Of a DNA stretch of 64,000 nucleotides, positions 56,100 through 64,000 are shown one piece after another. The notes under the pieces are model-generated. The model worked only from the letters and a program-made list of their open reading frames with translations. It had not been told where the DNA came from and searched no databases. Location: NCBI RefSeq assembly GCF_021729075.1, contig NZ_JAJSAQ010000007.1, positions 62,001-126,000 on the forward strand, in the 5' to 3' direction. This DNA is from Microbulbifer guangxiensis. GTDB lineage: Bacteria > Pseudomonadota > Gammaproteobacteria > Pseudomonadales > Cellvibrionaceae. A program made the position numbers and the translations under genes. Position 1 is the first letter of the stretch, and each line of letters begins with the position of its first letter.

Positions 56100-57230
56100 T
56101 CAGTCGCTGTCCAGTAACCCGGCGATCTGGCCGTCATTCAACCCGAACAGATAGAGCGCCGCATCCAGGCCAAAGCGGTCGATGGATTGCGGTGCTTCCT
56201 GCCGTACTTTGGGCTTGGGGTGGATAGCAATTCCCAGCGCGCCGAGGCACAGCATCGGGATGTCATTGGCGCCGTCCCCCACCGCAATCACCCGGGAGAG
56301 CGGCAGTCCCATCGCTTCCGCCATATCTTCCAGCAGGGCGCGCTTGCGCGCCCCGTCCACGATCGGCTCGATGACCTCACCAGTAAGCGCACCGTCGGCA
56401 AATTCCAACTCGTTGGCGTGCACGATGTCTACCGCAAGCCGCTCCGACTGCAGGTAGTGGGCGAAATAGGTGAAGCCGCCGGACAGGATTGCAGTCTTGC
56501 ACCCCAGCGCCCGCAGCGCCCGCAGCAGCCGTTCGGCGCCGGGCTTGATAGGCAGTTGTGGCGCGATCCGTGCCAGTTCCGTCTCCGGGAATCCTTTCAG
56601 CAGGCGCATGCGCTTTTTGAAGCTCTGGCGGAAATCCAGTTCACCGCGCATGGCCGCCTCGGTAATCGCGGCCACCTGATCGCCGATGCCGGTGATCTTC
56701 GCCAGTTCGTCGATCACCTCGGCGTCGATGAGGGTGGAATCCATATCAAACCCGGCGAGAGAGGGCGGGCGCTGGCTGTCGCCAGCCTGCAGGACCAGGT
56801 CGGCGCCGATTTCCTCTGCAAGTGCCAGGCAGGCGCGGCGGGTTTCATCGAAGTCCAGTTCACCATCGATCTGGAAGCGCAGTACAGTGCAGTCGCGCCG
56901 CCGGGACAGGGTGTCCACCGCTTCGGTAGACGCCCCCCGCACGCGAATAAAATCCAGTACCCCGCGCAGTTGCGCCAGGCTGGCGGCAGGAGAGAGCAGG
57001 GTCAGGCACCAGGGACTGGTCACCGCACTGGCAGCGGGCTGGGTCGGCACGGGGTGCTCAAGCGGTCGCGCGCCACTGAATTGCGCGTCGCCAGCCCGGC
57101 CCAGTCCGATCAGCGCTTCTGACGCCAGCCGTGGATGAAACTCCAGGAAATGCAGCGGCGCATCGCCGGTGGATGCAGCGATCTGTTCGAACGGCAGCTG
57201 CAGGGAGGAGGTTTCAGTGGAGGCATCCAT
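56100..57230 (-). CDS. serB: Phosphoserine phosphatase SerB
   Basis: SerB dephosphorylates phosphoserine, the last step of serine synthesis. The 376-residue protein has an N-terminal ACT-like region (about 1-150) and a HAD-type catalytic domain with the nucleophile motif DMDST (D162, D164), ILSGGFTYFA, and the magnesium-binding VIAVGDGANDIPML. Longer than E. coli SerB (322) because of the extended N-terminus, as in related gammaproteobacteria. It is divergent from ytjB about 110 bases away, the same arrangement as in E. coli. Confidence 0.95.
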   Translation of the reverse strand: MDASTETSSLQLPFEQIAASTGDAPLHFLEFHPRLASEALIGLGRAGDAQFSGARPLEHPVPTQPAASAVTSPWCLTLLSPAASLAQLRGVLDFIRVRGASTEAVDTLSRRRDCTVLRFQIDGELDFDETRRACLALAEEIGADLVLQAGDSQRPPSLAGFDMDSTLIDAEVIDELAKITGIGDQVAAITEAAMRGELDFRQSFKKRMRLLKGFPETELARIAPQLPIKPGAERLLRALRALGCKTAILSGGFTYFAHYLQSERLAVDIVHANELEFADGALTGEVIEPIVDGARKRALLEDMAEAMGLPLSRVIAVGDGANDIPMLCLGALGIAIHPKPKVRQEAPQSIDRFGLDAALYLFGLNDGQIAGLLDSD

Positions 57231-57339
57231 GTTCAGTGTCCGTGGCGTCGCAAAGTTGGCTGGGCATTATAGCCCCGCCGGCAATATCCGCTAAAATCCA
57301 CGCCATTGCCGTCCAAAAAAGACAATAAGTGTGCCCCTC

Positions 57340-58407
57340 ATGCCAGTCACCCGCCCGGACTTTTCCCGCCTCTTCAACGCACTGTCCCCCAATGCCCGCC
57401 AACAGCTGGTCGGTCTGGCCGTCTGGCTGGTGGTCGCCGCCTTCTGTGCCACGGCATTGAGCCACGATTACGGGCGACAGAAGTCCGCCGCAGAGACGCG
57501 GGACAAGATCATCGCAGAGACTGCTGCCGCGGTACTGGCCCGCCAGAGCCTGGAGCGCATCGTGGCGGGGGACCGCATCAGCCTGCAACTGTTGGCACAG
57601 GAGCTGCTGGCGTTGCCGGCAGTGACAGGCGTAACCGTGCAGGATGTGGAGTCTTACCCGCTGACCCAGGTGGGCGAAATCGACCGCGGTATCACCGTGA
57701 CAGCGCCGGTGGTGCTGCACGACAGCCTGGCCGGCAGCGTGGCGGTCAATTATGTGCCGGGGGCGGACGTTCGTTTCCCATGGGCGAGCCTGCTGCTGTG
57801 TCTCGTCTTCGCGCTGCCGGTCAGTGCGGTGGCGGCACTGGCGGTTGCACAGCTGCCTGCGCGCCGGGGCACGCCGGTCATTGCGCCGGCACCTGCCAAG
57901 CCGGTGCCGGCCCCGGAGCCGCCGCTCGTTGCAGGGCTCTACCTGCGGCCGCTGAACTGGGCGCAATTGCGCAATCAGCTGAGCCGGGGTGCGCTGGAGA
58001 AACTGGAGCAGCAATTGCAGGAGCGGCTGCGCCTGTTGTGCCGCATCTACGATGCCCGCCCCCTGAAGGATGCCGGTCCCCAGCAGGGCTTGGGTTTCAC
58101 TGGCGCCGATGGGTGCTTTCGGGCTGTCTGTTGCGGCCTGTTGCTGCGGGAGCTGCAGGGCGCGAGTGCGGTGAGCGGCCTGCAGCTGGCTCTGGCGGTG
58201 ACCCCCGGACAGCTGGAGGATTTCTCCGCGGACCGCCTGCTGGCCCAGCCGCGCAGCCTCTACCTGCACCGGGAGCTGCTGGAGGAAAAAGACCTGGCCG
58301 AGAGAATCCAGTGTCATGAGAGTGACGCCGGGCTGGAGGTCACGGCACTGGCGCCGGTATACCAGAAGCTGCTGGACAGCCAGTTGCAGCAGCTGGTCCA
58401 GGCCTGA
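57340..58407 (+). CDS. YtjB/Smp-like membrane protein
   Basis: A 355-residue membrane protein divergent from serB, the position of E. coli ytjB (smp) and of an uncharacterised gene in Pseudomonas. It has a membrane helix near residues 25-42, a periplasmic segment (about 43-145) with repeated sensor-like strands, a second membrane helix (about 150-172), and a C-terminal cytoplasmic domain of 180 residues. VQDVESYPLTQVGEIDRGITVTAPVVLHDSLAGSVAVNY has the look of a small PAS/Cache-like sensing fold. The ATG at 57340 is chosen over a GTG three codons upstream; neither has a clear ribosome binding site. Function uncertain, possibly peroxide or membrane-stress related in relatives. Confidence 0.72.
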   Translation: MPVTRPDFSRLFNALSPNARQQLVGLAVWLVVAAFCATALSHDYGRQKSAAETRDKIIAETAAAVLARQSLERIVAGDRISLQLLAQELLALPAVTGVTVQDVESYPLTQVGEIDRGITVTAPVVLHDSLAGSVAVNYVPGADVRFPWASLLLCLVFALPVSAVAALAVAQLPARRGTPVIAPAPAKPVPAPEPPLVAGLYLRPLNWAQLRNQLSRGALEKLEQQLQERLRLLCRIYDARPLKDAGPQQGLGFTGADGCFRAVCCGLLLRELQGASAVSGLQLALAVTPGQLEDFSADRLLAQPRSLYLHRELLEEKDLAERIQCHESDAGLEVTALAPVYQKLLDSQLQQLVQA

Positions 58408-58502
58408 GGTCGCCCCTTCACCCGGTTCTGGTTTGCCGCAATCTCCCCTCGACCGTCGGGCCCCGACCGATCGCCCCGCCGGGTTCAGTTTTGTCGCCTG
58501 CT

Positions 58503-58522
58503 TTACGTTTACGTCAACGTAA
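58503..58522. promoter_or_regulatory. Candidate LiuR operator
   Basis: TTACGTT, 6 bases, AACGTAA: perfect seven-base arms, 50 bases before liuR. A TTACGT-type palindrome in front of a MerR-family liuR gene matches the published description of LiuR sites in gammaproteobacteria (from memory). It would autoregulate the liu operon. Confidence 0.65.
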
Positions 58523-58571
58523 CCCTCTGCTAGGCTTGCCTGCGTTGTTAGAAGAGCCCAATGAGAGCCCG

Positions 58572-58979
58572 ATGAAGTCCTCACCGAAACAGGCCGAAAA
58601 CCACGTCTACAGCATTTCCGACCTGTCGCGGGAGTTCGGCATCACCACCCGTGCCATCCGCTTTTACGAAGACAGGGGGCTGCTCAGTCCCGAGCGCCGT
58701 GGCCAGGCCCGCATCTACTCCCCGGAAGACCGGGTCAGGCTGAAGCTGATCCTGCGGGGCAAGCGGCTGGGCTTCTCCCTCGACGAGAGTCGGGAAATCA
58801 TCGAGATGTACGACCCGGCCCACGGCAACGTGGAACAGCTGCAGCGCTTGCTGCAGGGCATCGAACAGAAGCGCGCACAGTTGCAGCAGCAGCTGCGCGA
58901 TATCCAGAGCCTGATGGGCGAACTGGACGAGGCGGAGTCGCGCGCGCGCGCCTCTCTCGCGAAGAATATTTCCCCGTGA
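58572..58979 (+). CDS. liuR: MerR family regulator LiuR
   Basis: A 135-residue MerR-type regulator: helix-turn-helix VYSISDLSREFGITTRAIRFYEDRGLLSPERRGQARIYS (about 14-52), then a dimerisation coiled coil (about 90-130). No metal-binding cysteines, so it is not a metal sensor. Placement directly before liuA identifies it as LiuR, the regulator of leucine/isovalerate degradation that senses a branched-chain CoA intermediate. The ATG at 58572 starts 26 bases before... the gene is 26 bases upstream of liuA, so co-transcription is likely. Confidence 0.92.
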   Translation: MKSSPKQAENHVYSISDLSREFGITTRAIRFYEDRGLLSPERRGQARIYSPEDRVRLKLILRGKRLGFSLDESREIIEMYDPAHGNVEQLQRLLQGIEQKRAQLQQQLRDIQSLMGELDEAESRARASLAKNISP

Positions 58980-59005
58980 ACTGCTAACCGATTTCCGGAG
59001 CTGCT

Positions 59006-60175
59006 ATGAACACCGCTTACCGCACCCTCAATTTCAATCTCGGTGAAGAGATCGATATGTTGCGCGACATGGTCTACAAGTTCTGCCAGGCAGAACTCGT
59101 CCCCCGCGCTGCGCAGATCGATGAGGACAATCAGTTCCCCGCCGATATGTGGAAGAAGTTCGGTGACATGGGCCTGCTGGGCATCACGGTGGAAGAGGAG
59201 TTTGGCGGCTCCAGTATGGGTTACCTGGCCCACGCGGTGGCCATGGAGGAGATCTCCCGCGCATCCGCCTCGGTAGGACTTTCCTACGGTGCCCACTCGA
59301 ACCTGTGTGTGAACCAGATCCGCAAGAACGGCACCCAGGCTCAGAAAGAAAAATACCTGCCCAAGCTCTGCTCCGGTGAGCACGTCGGCGCCCTGGCCAT
59401 GAGCGAGCCCAACTCCGGCTCCGATGTGGTGAGCCTGCAGCTGCGTGCGGAAAAGAAAGGCGACCGCTTTATCCTCAACGGCAACAAGATGTGGATCACC
59501 AACGGTCCCGATGCCGATACTTACGTGATCTACGCGCGCACCGAGCCGGGTATCAGTTCCGGCGGTATTACCGCGTTTATCGTCGAGCGCGGGTTCAAGG
59601 GCTTTTCCCAGGCGCAGAAACTCGACAAGCTGGGCATGCGCGGGTCCAACACCTGTGAGCTGGTGTTCGAGGACTGCGAGGTGCCGGAGGAAAACATCCT
59701 CGGGGAGCTGAACGGTGGTGTGCGGGTCCTGATGAGCGGCCTCGATTACGAGCGCACCATTCTCTCCGGCGGCCCTGTCGGCATCATGCAGGCATGTATG
59801 GATGTGGTGGTTCCCTATGTGCACGAGCGCAAGCAGTTCGGCAAGGCGATCGGCGAATTCCAGCTCATGCAGGGCAAGCTGGCGGACATGTATGCAGACC
59901 TGAGCGCGAGCCGTGCCTTCCTCTATGCGGTGGCCCAGGCCTGTGACCGCGGGGAGGACTCGCGCAAGGATGCCGCTGCGGTGATCCTGTTCACTGCGGA
60001 GCGCGCCACACAGATGGCCCTGCAGGCGATCCAGACCCTAGGCGGTAACGGCTATATCAACGAGTATCCCACCGGCCGCCTGCTGCGGGATGCCAAGCTG
60101 TATGAAATCGGCGCCGGCACTTCCGAGGTGCGGCGTATGTTGATCGGTCGCGAGCTGTTCAACGAAACCCGTTAA
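59006..60175 (+). CDS. liuA: Isovaleryl-CoA dehydrogenase LiuA
   Basis: LiuA oxidises isovaleryl-CoA to 3-methylcrotonyl-CoA with FAD, passing electrons to ETF. The 389-residue acyl-CoA dehydrogenase has [16 protein letters not shown] and [17 protein letters not shown] for FAD/substrate binding and the catalytic glutamate E249 in [13 protein letters not shown], the helix-G position characteristic of isovaleryl-CoA dehydrogenases. [40 protein letters not shown] closes the protein. It is followed by liuB after a 207-base gap that holds a palindromic element. Confidence 0.96.
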   Translation: MNTAYRTLNFNLGEEIDMLRDMVYKFCQAELVPRAAQIDEDNQFPADMWKKFGDMGLLGITVEEEFGGSSMGYLAHAVAMEEISRASASVGLSYGAHSNLCVNQIRKNGTQAQKEKYLPKLCSGEHVGALAMSEPNSGSDVVSLQLRAEKKGDRFILNGNKMWITNGPDADTYVIYARTEPGISSGGITAFIVERGFKGFSQAQKLDKLGMRGSNTCELVFEDCEVPEENILGELNGGVRVLMSGLDYERTILSGGPVGIMQACMDVVVPYVHERKQFGKAIGEFQLMQGKLADMYADLSASRAFLYAVAQACDRGEDSRKDAAAVILFTAERATQMALQAIQTLGGNGYINEYPTGRLLRDAKLYEIGAGTSEVRRMLIGRELFNETR

Positions 60176-60230
60176 GACACTGGCAGAAAGCCATCATCGT
60201 CGATCGAGATGGTGGCCCAGCTGCAAAGCG

Positions 60231-60335
60231 CTCGCTGCCGGAGCCCCATCCGGGACCTTCGGCGGCCATGGATGGCCGCAGAGAGCCTGCAGGGATGCAT
60301 TCACGGCGTGTCCCGGATGGGGCTCCGGCGGCGAG
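60231..60335. repeat. 105-bp palindromic intergenic element within the liu operon
   Basis: Arms 60231-60256 and 60310-60335 are reverse complements over 26 bases with one G-T wobble (core CCGGAGCCCCATCCGGGAC, 19 perfect pairs). Between them GCGGCCAT-GG-ATGGCCGC (60262-60279) forms an inner hairpin. The composition recalls repetitive extragenic elements seen in marine gammaproteobacteria (from memory). As RNA it would fold into a very stable cruciform-like stem between liuA and liuB. Confidence 0.85.
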
Positions 60336-60382
60336 GGCGCCACCAAACGTACAAGAACATTGCCACCAGCAAGCCAACACCT

Positions 60383-61990
60383 ATGAATCAGCTACAGAGC
60401 AAGATCAACACGCGCGACGAAGCCTTCGCCAGCAATCGCGAAAAAATGCAGGCAGTGGTTGCGGACCTGAAAGCCAAGCTGGAGACCATCGCACAGGGCG
60501 GTGGTGAGCGGGCGCGGGAAAAACATCTTTCCCGGGGCAAGCTGCTGCCGCGGGACCGTATCGATGCGCTGCTGGACCCGGGCAGTCCCTTTCTGGAGCT
60601 ATCCCAGCTCGCTGCCTACGGGGTCTATGGGGAAGACGTGCCCGCCGCCGGCATCATCACCGGTATTGGCACCGTCTCCGGCCAGCCCTGTGTGATCGTT
60701 GCCAACGATGCGACGGTGAAAGGTGGTACCTATTACCCGCTGACGGTCAAGAAGCACCTGCGGGCGCAGACCGTTGCCGAGCAGAACAACCTGCCCTGTA
60801 TTTACCTGGTGGACTCCGGCGGTGCCAACCTGCCGCGCCAGGATGAGGTGTTTCCTGATCGCGAGCACTTCGGCCGCATCTTCTTCAACCAGGCCAACCT
60901 CTCTGCAAAAAATATCCCGCAGATTGCCGTGGTGATGGGCAGCTGTACCGCAGGTGGAGCCTATGTGCCCGCCATGGCGGACGAGTCCATCATGGTGAAA
61001 GAGCAAGCCACCATCTTCCTCGCCGGCCCGCCGCTGGTGAAAGCGGCAACGGGTGAGGAAGTGTCGGCCGAAGAGCTGGGCGGTGCGGAAGTACACTGCC
61101 GCACCTCCGGCGTGTCGGACCACTATGCCAACAATGATGTGCACGCGCTGCAACTGGCGCGACGTTCGGTGGCGCGCCTGAACCGGGTGAAAAATCCCGG
61201 CCTGGATATCCGCGAACCGGTGGAGCCCATCTATCCGCCGGAAGAAATCTATGGTGTGGTGCCGGCGGACTCGCGCCAGCCCTACGACGTGCGGGAGATC
61301 ATCGCGCGGGTCGTGGACGGCTCGGAGTTCGATGAATTCAAGGCGCTGTATGGCACCACCCTGGTCACTGGTTTTGCCCGAATCCATGGCTACCCGGTGG
61401 GGATCGTGGCCAACAACGGCATCCTGTTTGCGGAGAGCGCGCAGAAAGGGGCGCACTTTATTGAGCTCTGTGCGCAGCGCAATATCCCGCTGGTATTTCT
61501 GCAGAACATCACCGGGTTTATGGTGGGCAAGCAGTACGAGGCGGGTGGTATTGCCAAGCACGGCGCCAAGATGGTGACTGCAGTGGCAACGGCCAAGGTG
61601 CCCAAGATCACCATCCTGATCGGCGGGTCCTTCGGCGCCGGCAATTACGGTATGTGCGGTCGGGCCTACGATCCGAATTTCCTCTTCATGTGGCCCAATG
61701 CCCGCATTTCGGTAATGGGTGGCGAGCAGGCCGCCGGCGTACTGGCCCAGGTCAAGCGGGACCAGAAAGCTGCCCGCGGCGAGAGCTGGAGTGAGGAGGA
61801 GGAACAGGCGTTCCGCAAGCCGATCGTCGATACCTACGAGCACCAGGGGCACCCGTACTATGCCTCGGCGCGGCTGTGGGACGACGGCGTCATCGACCCG
61901 GCGGATACCCGCCGGGTGCTCGGCCTGTGCCTGGCTGCGGCCACCCACAAAGAGCCGGAGGAGACCCGCTTCGGCGTCTTCCGCATGTAA
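60383..61990 (+). CDS. liuB: 3-methylcrotonyl-CoA carboxylase beta subunit LiuB
   Basis: LiuB is the carboxyltransferase (beta) subunit of methylcrotonyl-CoA carboxylase, carrying CO2 from biotin to 3-methylcrotonyl-CoA. The 535-residue protein has the crotonase-like double domain typical of acyl-CoA carboxylase beta subunits: [41 protein letters not shown] and [22 protein letters not shown] with the two oxyanion-hole regions. The ATG at 60383 matches the family start; the open frame runs 58 codons upstream through the palindromic element but is not conserved coding sequence. Confidence 0.95.
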   Translation: MNQLQSKINTRDEAFASNREKMQAVVADLKAKLETIAQGGGERAREKHLSRGKLLPRDRIDALLDPGSPFLELSQLAAYGVYGEDVPAAGIITGIGTVSGQPCVIVANDATVKGGTYYPLTVKKHLRAQTVAEQNNLPCIYLVDSGGANLPRQDEVFPDREHFGRIFFNQANLSAKNIPQIAVVMGSCTAGGAYVPAMADESIMVKEQATIFLAGPPLVKAATGEEVSAEELGGAEVHCRTSGVSDHYANNDVHALQLARRSVARLNRVKNPGLDIREPVEPIYPPEEIYGVVPADSRQPYDVREIIARVVDGSEFDEFKALYGTTLVTGFARIHGYPVGIVANNGILFAESAQKGAHFIELCAQRNIPLVFLQNITGFMVGKQYEAGGIAKHGAKMVTAVATAKVPKITILIGGSFGAGNYGMCGRAYDPNFLFMWPNARISVMGGEQAAGVLAQVKRDQKAARGESWSEEEEQAFRKPIVDTYEHQGHPYYASARLWDDGVIDPADTRRVLGLCLAAATHKEPEETRFGVFRM

Positions 61991-62036
61991 TGCCCGAGTG
62001 AGAAATTCTGTCCGCAAAACGGAACAAGGAAAATTC

Positions 62037-62834
62037 ATGAGTGAAAAACTGCTGACCGAAATCGACAGCGAGGGCGTTGCCACGGTCACCCTCAATCGCC
62101 CGGATGTTCACAATGCATTCGATGACGATCTGATCCGCCAGTTGGGCGAAACCTTTGACAGCCTGGCTCAGCGGCCGGAGATCCGCGCACTGGTGCTCGC
62201 TTCCAACGGCAAGAATTTTTCCGCCGGTGCCGACCTCAACTGGATGAAGCGGATGGCGGAATACTCCGAGGAGGACAACCGCCGGGATGCTGCCGCACTG
62301 GCCGCGATGCTGCACAAGCTCGATACCTTTCCGGCACCGACTATCGCCCGTGTGCAGGGGGCGGCGTTTGGTGGCGCAGTGGGCCTGGTCAGTTGTTGCG
62401 ATATGGCGGTGGCTGCGGAGCGTGCAAGCTTCTGCCTGTCGGAAGTGAAAATCGGTTTGCTGCCCGCGACCATCAGCCCGTATGTCATCAACGCGATCGG
62501 CGCCCGCCATGCGCGTCGCTACTTCGTCACTGCGGAGCGTTTTTCGGCGCAGCGCGCCCGTGAAATTGGCCTGGTCTCCGAGATCTGCCAGGAAGGCGAG
62601 CTGGATCTGGAAGTACAGAAGCTGGTCAACACCATCGTCGACAATGGCCCACGGGCGGTCGCCATGGCCAAACAGCTGGCCATGTCCATGTCCAACCGGG
62701 TGATCAACGAGGAACTGCAGGGCCAGACCAGCGCGCTGATCGCAGCGGTGCGGGTTTCCCCGGAAGGGCAGGAGGGGCTCAGTGCCTTTCTGGAAAAACG
62801 GGCGCCCAGCTGGATGGGCAGTGGCGAGGAATAA
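62037..62834 (+). CDS. liuC: Methylglutaconyl-CoA hydratase LiuC
   Basis: LiuC hydrates 3-methylglutaconyl-CoA to HMG-CoA. The 265-residue crotonase-family enzyme has the oxyanion-hole segments NGKNFSAGADLNWMKRM and VQGAAFGGAVGLVSCCDMAVA, and the catalytic-acid region SEVKIGLLPATISPYV. AAGGA lies seven bases before the ATG. It follows liuB by 46 bases and precedes liuD by 15, keeping the standard liuABCD order. Confidence 0.94.
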   Translation: MSEKLLTEIDSEGVATVTLNRPDVHNAFDDDLIRQLGETFDSLAQRPEIRALVLASNGKNFSAGADLNWMKRMAEYSEEDNRRDAAALAAMLHKLDTFPAPTIARVQGAAFGGAVGLVSCCDMAVAAERASFCLSEVKIGLLPATISPYVINAIGARHARRYFVTAERFSAQRAREIGLVSEICQEGELDLEVQKLVNTIVDNGPRAVAMAKQLAMSMSNRVINEELQGQTSALIAAVRVSPEGQEGLSAFLEKRAPSWMGSGEE

Positions 62835-62849
62835 CTTTTCGGACGCACT

Positions 62850-64000
62850 ATGATTCGCAAACTGTTGATAGCCAACCGCGGCGAGATTGCCTGCCGCATC
62901 ATCAAGACCGCCCGCCGTCTCGGCGTTGCTACCGTCGCTGTCTATTCCGATGCCGATGCCGATGCCCTGCACGTGCAGCTGGCAGATGAAGCGGTGCGTC
63001 TGGGGCCCGCTCCGGCGAGGGATTCCTACCTGGACGTTGCCAGGGTCCTCGACGCTGCAAAGCGCACCAATGCCGATGCCATTCACCCCGGTTACGGTTT
63101 CCTTTCAGAAAACGCCGGTTTCTGCCGGGCCTGTCAGGAGGCCGGTATTATTTTTGTCGGCCCACCGGCGTCCGCGATCGAGGCCATGGGTTCCAAGTCC
63201 GCGGCCAAGCGCATCATGGAGGAGGCCAAGGTGCCGCTGGTGCCGGGCTATCACGGCGAGGAACAGGATCCCGCCGTACTCGAGGAGCACGCGCAGCGGA
63301 TCGGCTACCCGATCCTGCTGAAGGCGGCCGCCGGTGGCGGCGGCAAAGGCATGCGCCGGGTCGACAGTCATGGGGAATTCCGCAGCGCTCTGGATGCGGC
63401 CAAGCGTGAGGCCATGAATGCATTCAGCGATGACCTGATGTTGCTGGAGCGCTATGTAGTCAGCCCCCGCCATGTAGAGATCCAGGTGTTCTGCGATCAG
63501 CAGGGCAACGGCGTTTACCTGTTCGAGCGGGACTGCTCCGTGCAGCGTCGCCACCAGAAAGTGGTGGAGGAGGCGCCCGCTCCGGGCCTGTCCGAGGAAC
63601 TGCGTGCCGAGATGGGGGAAGCCGCCCTGCGCGCAGCCCATGCCATCGGCTACCAGGGTGCAGGCACCGTCGAGTTCCTGCTGGATGCCGACGGCAGCTT
63701 CTACTTCATGGAAATGAACACCCGCCTGCAGGTGGAACACCCGGTGACCGAGATGATCTCCGGCCAGGACCTGGTGGCATGGCAGCTGGCCGTGGCCGCC
63801 GGAGAGCCGCTGCCCAAACGCCAGGAGGAGCTGGCCATCGACGGCCATGCCTTCGAGGTGCGGATTTATGCCGAAGACCCGGACAACGATTTCCTGCCGG
63901 CCACCGGCACTCTGGTACGGCATCGCCCGCCGGAGGAGAGCGCGTCTGTGCGCGTGGACACCGGGGTACAGAGTGGCGACGAGATCAGCGTGCACTACGA
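62850..64000 (+). CDS. liuD: 3-methylcrotonyl-CoA carboxylase alpha subunit LiuD (3'-truncated)
   Basis: LiuD is the biotin carboxylase/biotin carrier (alpha) subunit of methylcrotonyl-CoA carboxylase. The visible 383 residues cover most of the biotin carboxylase domain: [22 protein letters not shown] at the N-terminus, [13 protein letters not shown], the ATP-grasp glycine loop [30 protein letters not shown] and [19 protein letters not shown] with catalytic E/N/R residues. The gene runs off the right edge before the biotinyl domain. liuE (HMG-CoA lyase) would be expected beyond the window. Confidence 0.95.
   Translation, partial: MIRKLLIANRGEIACRIIKTARRLGVATVAVYSDADADALHVQLADEAVRLGPAPARDSYLDVARVLDAAKRTNADAIHPGYGFLSENAGFCRACQEAGIIFVGPPASAIEAMGSKSAAKRIMEEAKVPLVPGYHGEEQDPAVLEEHAQRIGYPILLKAAAGGGGKGMRRVDSHGEFRSALDAAKREAMNAFSDDLMLLERYVVSPRHVEIQVFCDQQGNGVYLFERDCSVQRRHQKVVEEAPAPGLSEELRAEMGEAALRAAHAIGYQGAGTVEFLLDADGSFYFMEMNTRLQVEHPVTEMISGQDLVAWQLAVAAGEPLPKRQEELAIDGHAFEVRIYAEDPDNDFLPATGTLVRHRPPEESASVRVDTGVQSGDEISVHY

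Noticed and set aside
57214..58584. 456-codon minus-strand frame opposite ytjB
   Set aside because: Antisense to the ytjB homologue and overlapping the serB/ytjB promoter region; Gln/Arg/His-rich shadow product.
60209..60382. 58-codon N-terminal extension of liuB
   Set aside because: It is the translation of the palindromic intergenic element; the ATG at 60383 gives the usual LiuB start.
60599..62095. 498-codon minus-strand frame opposite liuB
   Set aside because: Completely overlaps an unmistakable carboxyltransferase gene; product looks like other GC-rich shadows.

Overview
The window is a compact, GC-rich chromosomal segment of a gammaproteobacterium. Gene order (hflK-hflC-hisZ-purA; rnr-rlmB and rpsF-rpsR-rplI-dnaB; efp with epmA/epmB; fimX; serB divergent from ytjB; the liu operon) and protein flavour point to the Cellvibrionales/Pseudomonadales side, possibly a marine Microbulbifer-like organism. 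That assignment is inferred from memory of families, not from a database search. Both ends cut genes: hflK lacks its start and liuD lacks its end.

Layout. 1-6.6 kb: the hflK-hflC membrane-protease regulator pair, hisZ, purA, a hemolysin III-type membrane protein and a secreted lytic transglycosylase. 6.65-9.9 kb: a zinc deacylase of the AstE/aspartoacylase type, divergent from a tightly overlapping amidoligase / class I glutamine-amidotransferase / YqaA-type membrane protein trio. 9.9-15.6 kb: an AT-richer accessory block holding a chaperone-usher pilus operon (subunit, two chaperones, usher, two-domain putative tip protein). Its long leader is bounded by an 11-bp perfect inverted repeat. 15.9-19.0 kb: ppc and a tandemly duplicated tRNA-Leu(CAG) cassette with promoters and terminators. 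19.2-27.4 kb: rnr, rlmB, a 2OG-Fe(II) oxygenase, then rpsF-rpsR-membrane protein-rplI and dnaB.

27.4-34.7 kb: a minus-strand polyamine operon (speA, carboxy(nor)spermidine dehydrogenase, nspC, speB). It can take arginine via agmatine and putrescine to spermidine by the carboxyspermidine route. It is flanked on each side by a paralogous secreted His/Tyr-rich DUF6515-type gene. 35-42.5 kb: panC, a cupin, acs, a VOC protein, a small membrane protein, srkA, cysE and a GNAT enzyme. 42.5-49.3 kb: efp with both lysylation enzymes EpmA and EpmB, then a putative PilZ-type protein and FimX (degenerate REC-PAS-GGDEF-EAL), which suggests c-di-GMP control of type IV pili. 49.4-56.1 kb: an M1-family lipoprotein aminopeptidase, an RND efflux adaptor-pump pair and an unlisted 42-residue lipoprotein. 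56.1-58.4 kb: serB and ytjB, divergent. 58.5-64 kb: the leucine/isovalerate catabolic operon liuRABC(D), with a candidate LiuR operator upstream and a 105-bp palindromic element between liuA and liuB.

Most of the window is housekeeping. The least ordinary regions are the amidoligase cluster, the pilus operon with its possible invertible leader, and the paired DUF6515 genes. No CRISPR array, insertion sequence, integrase or prophage gene was seen.
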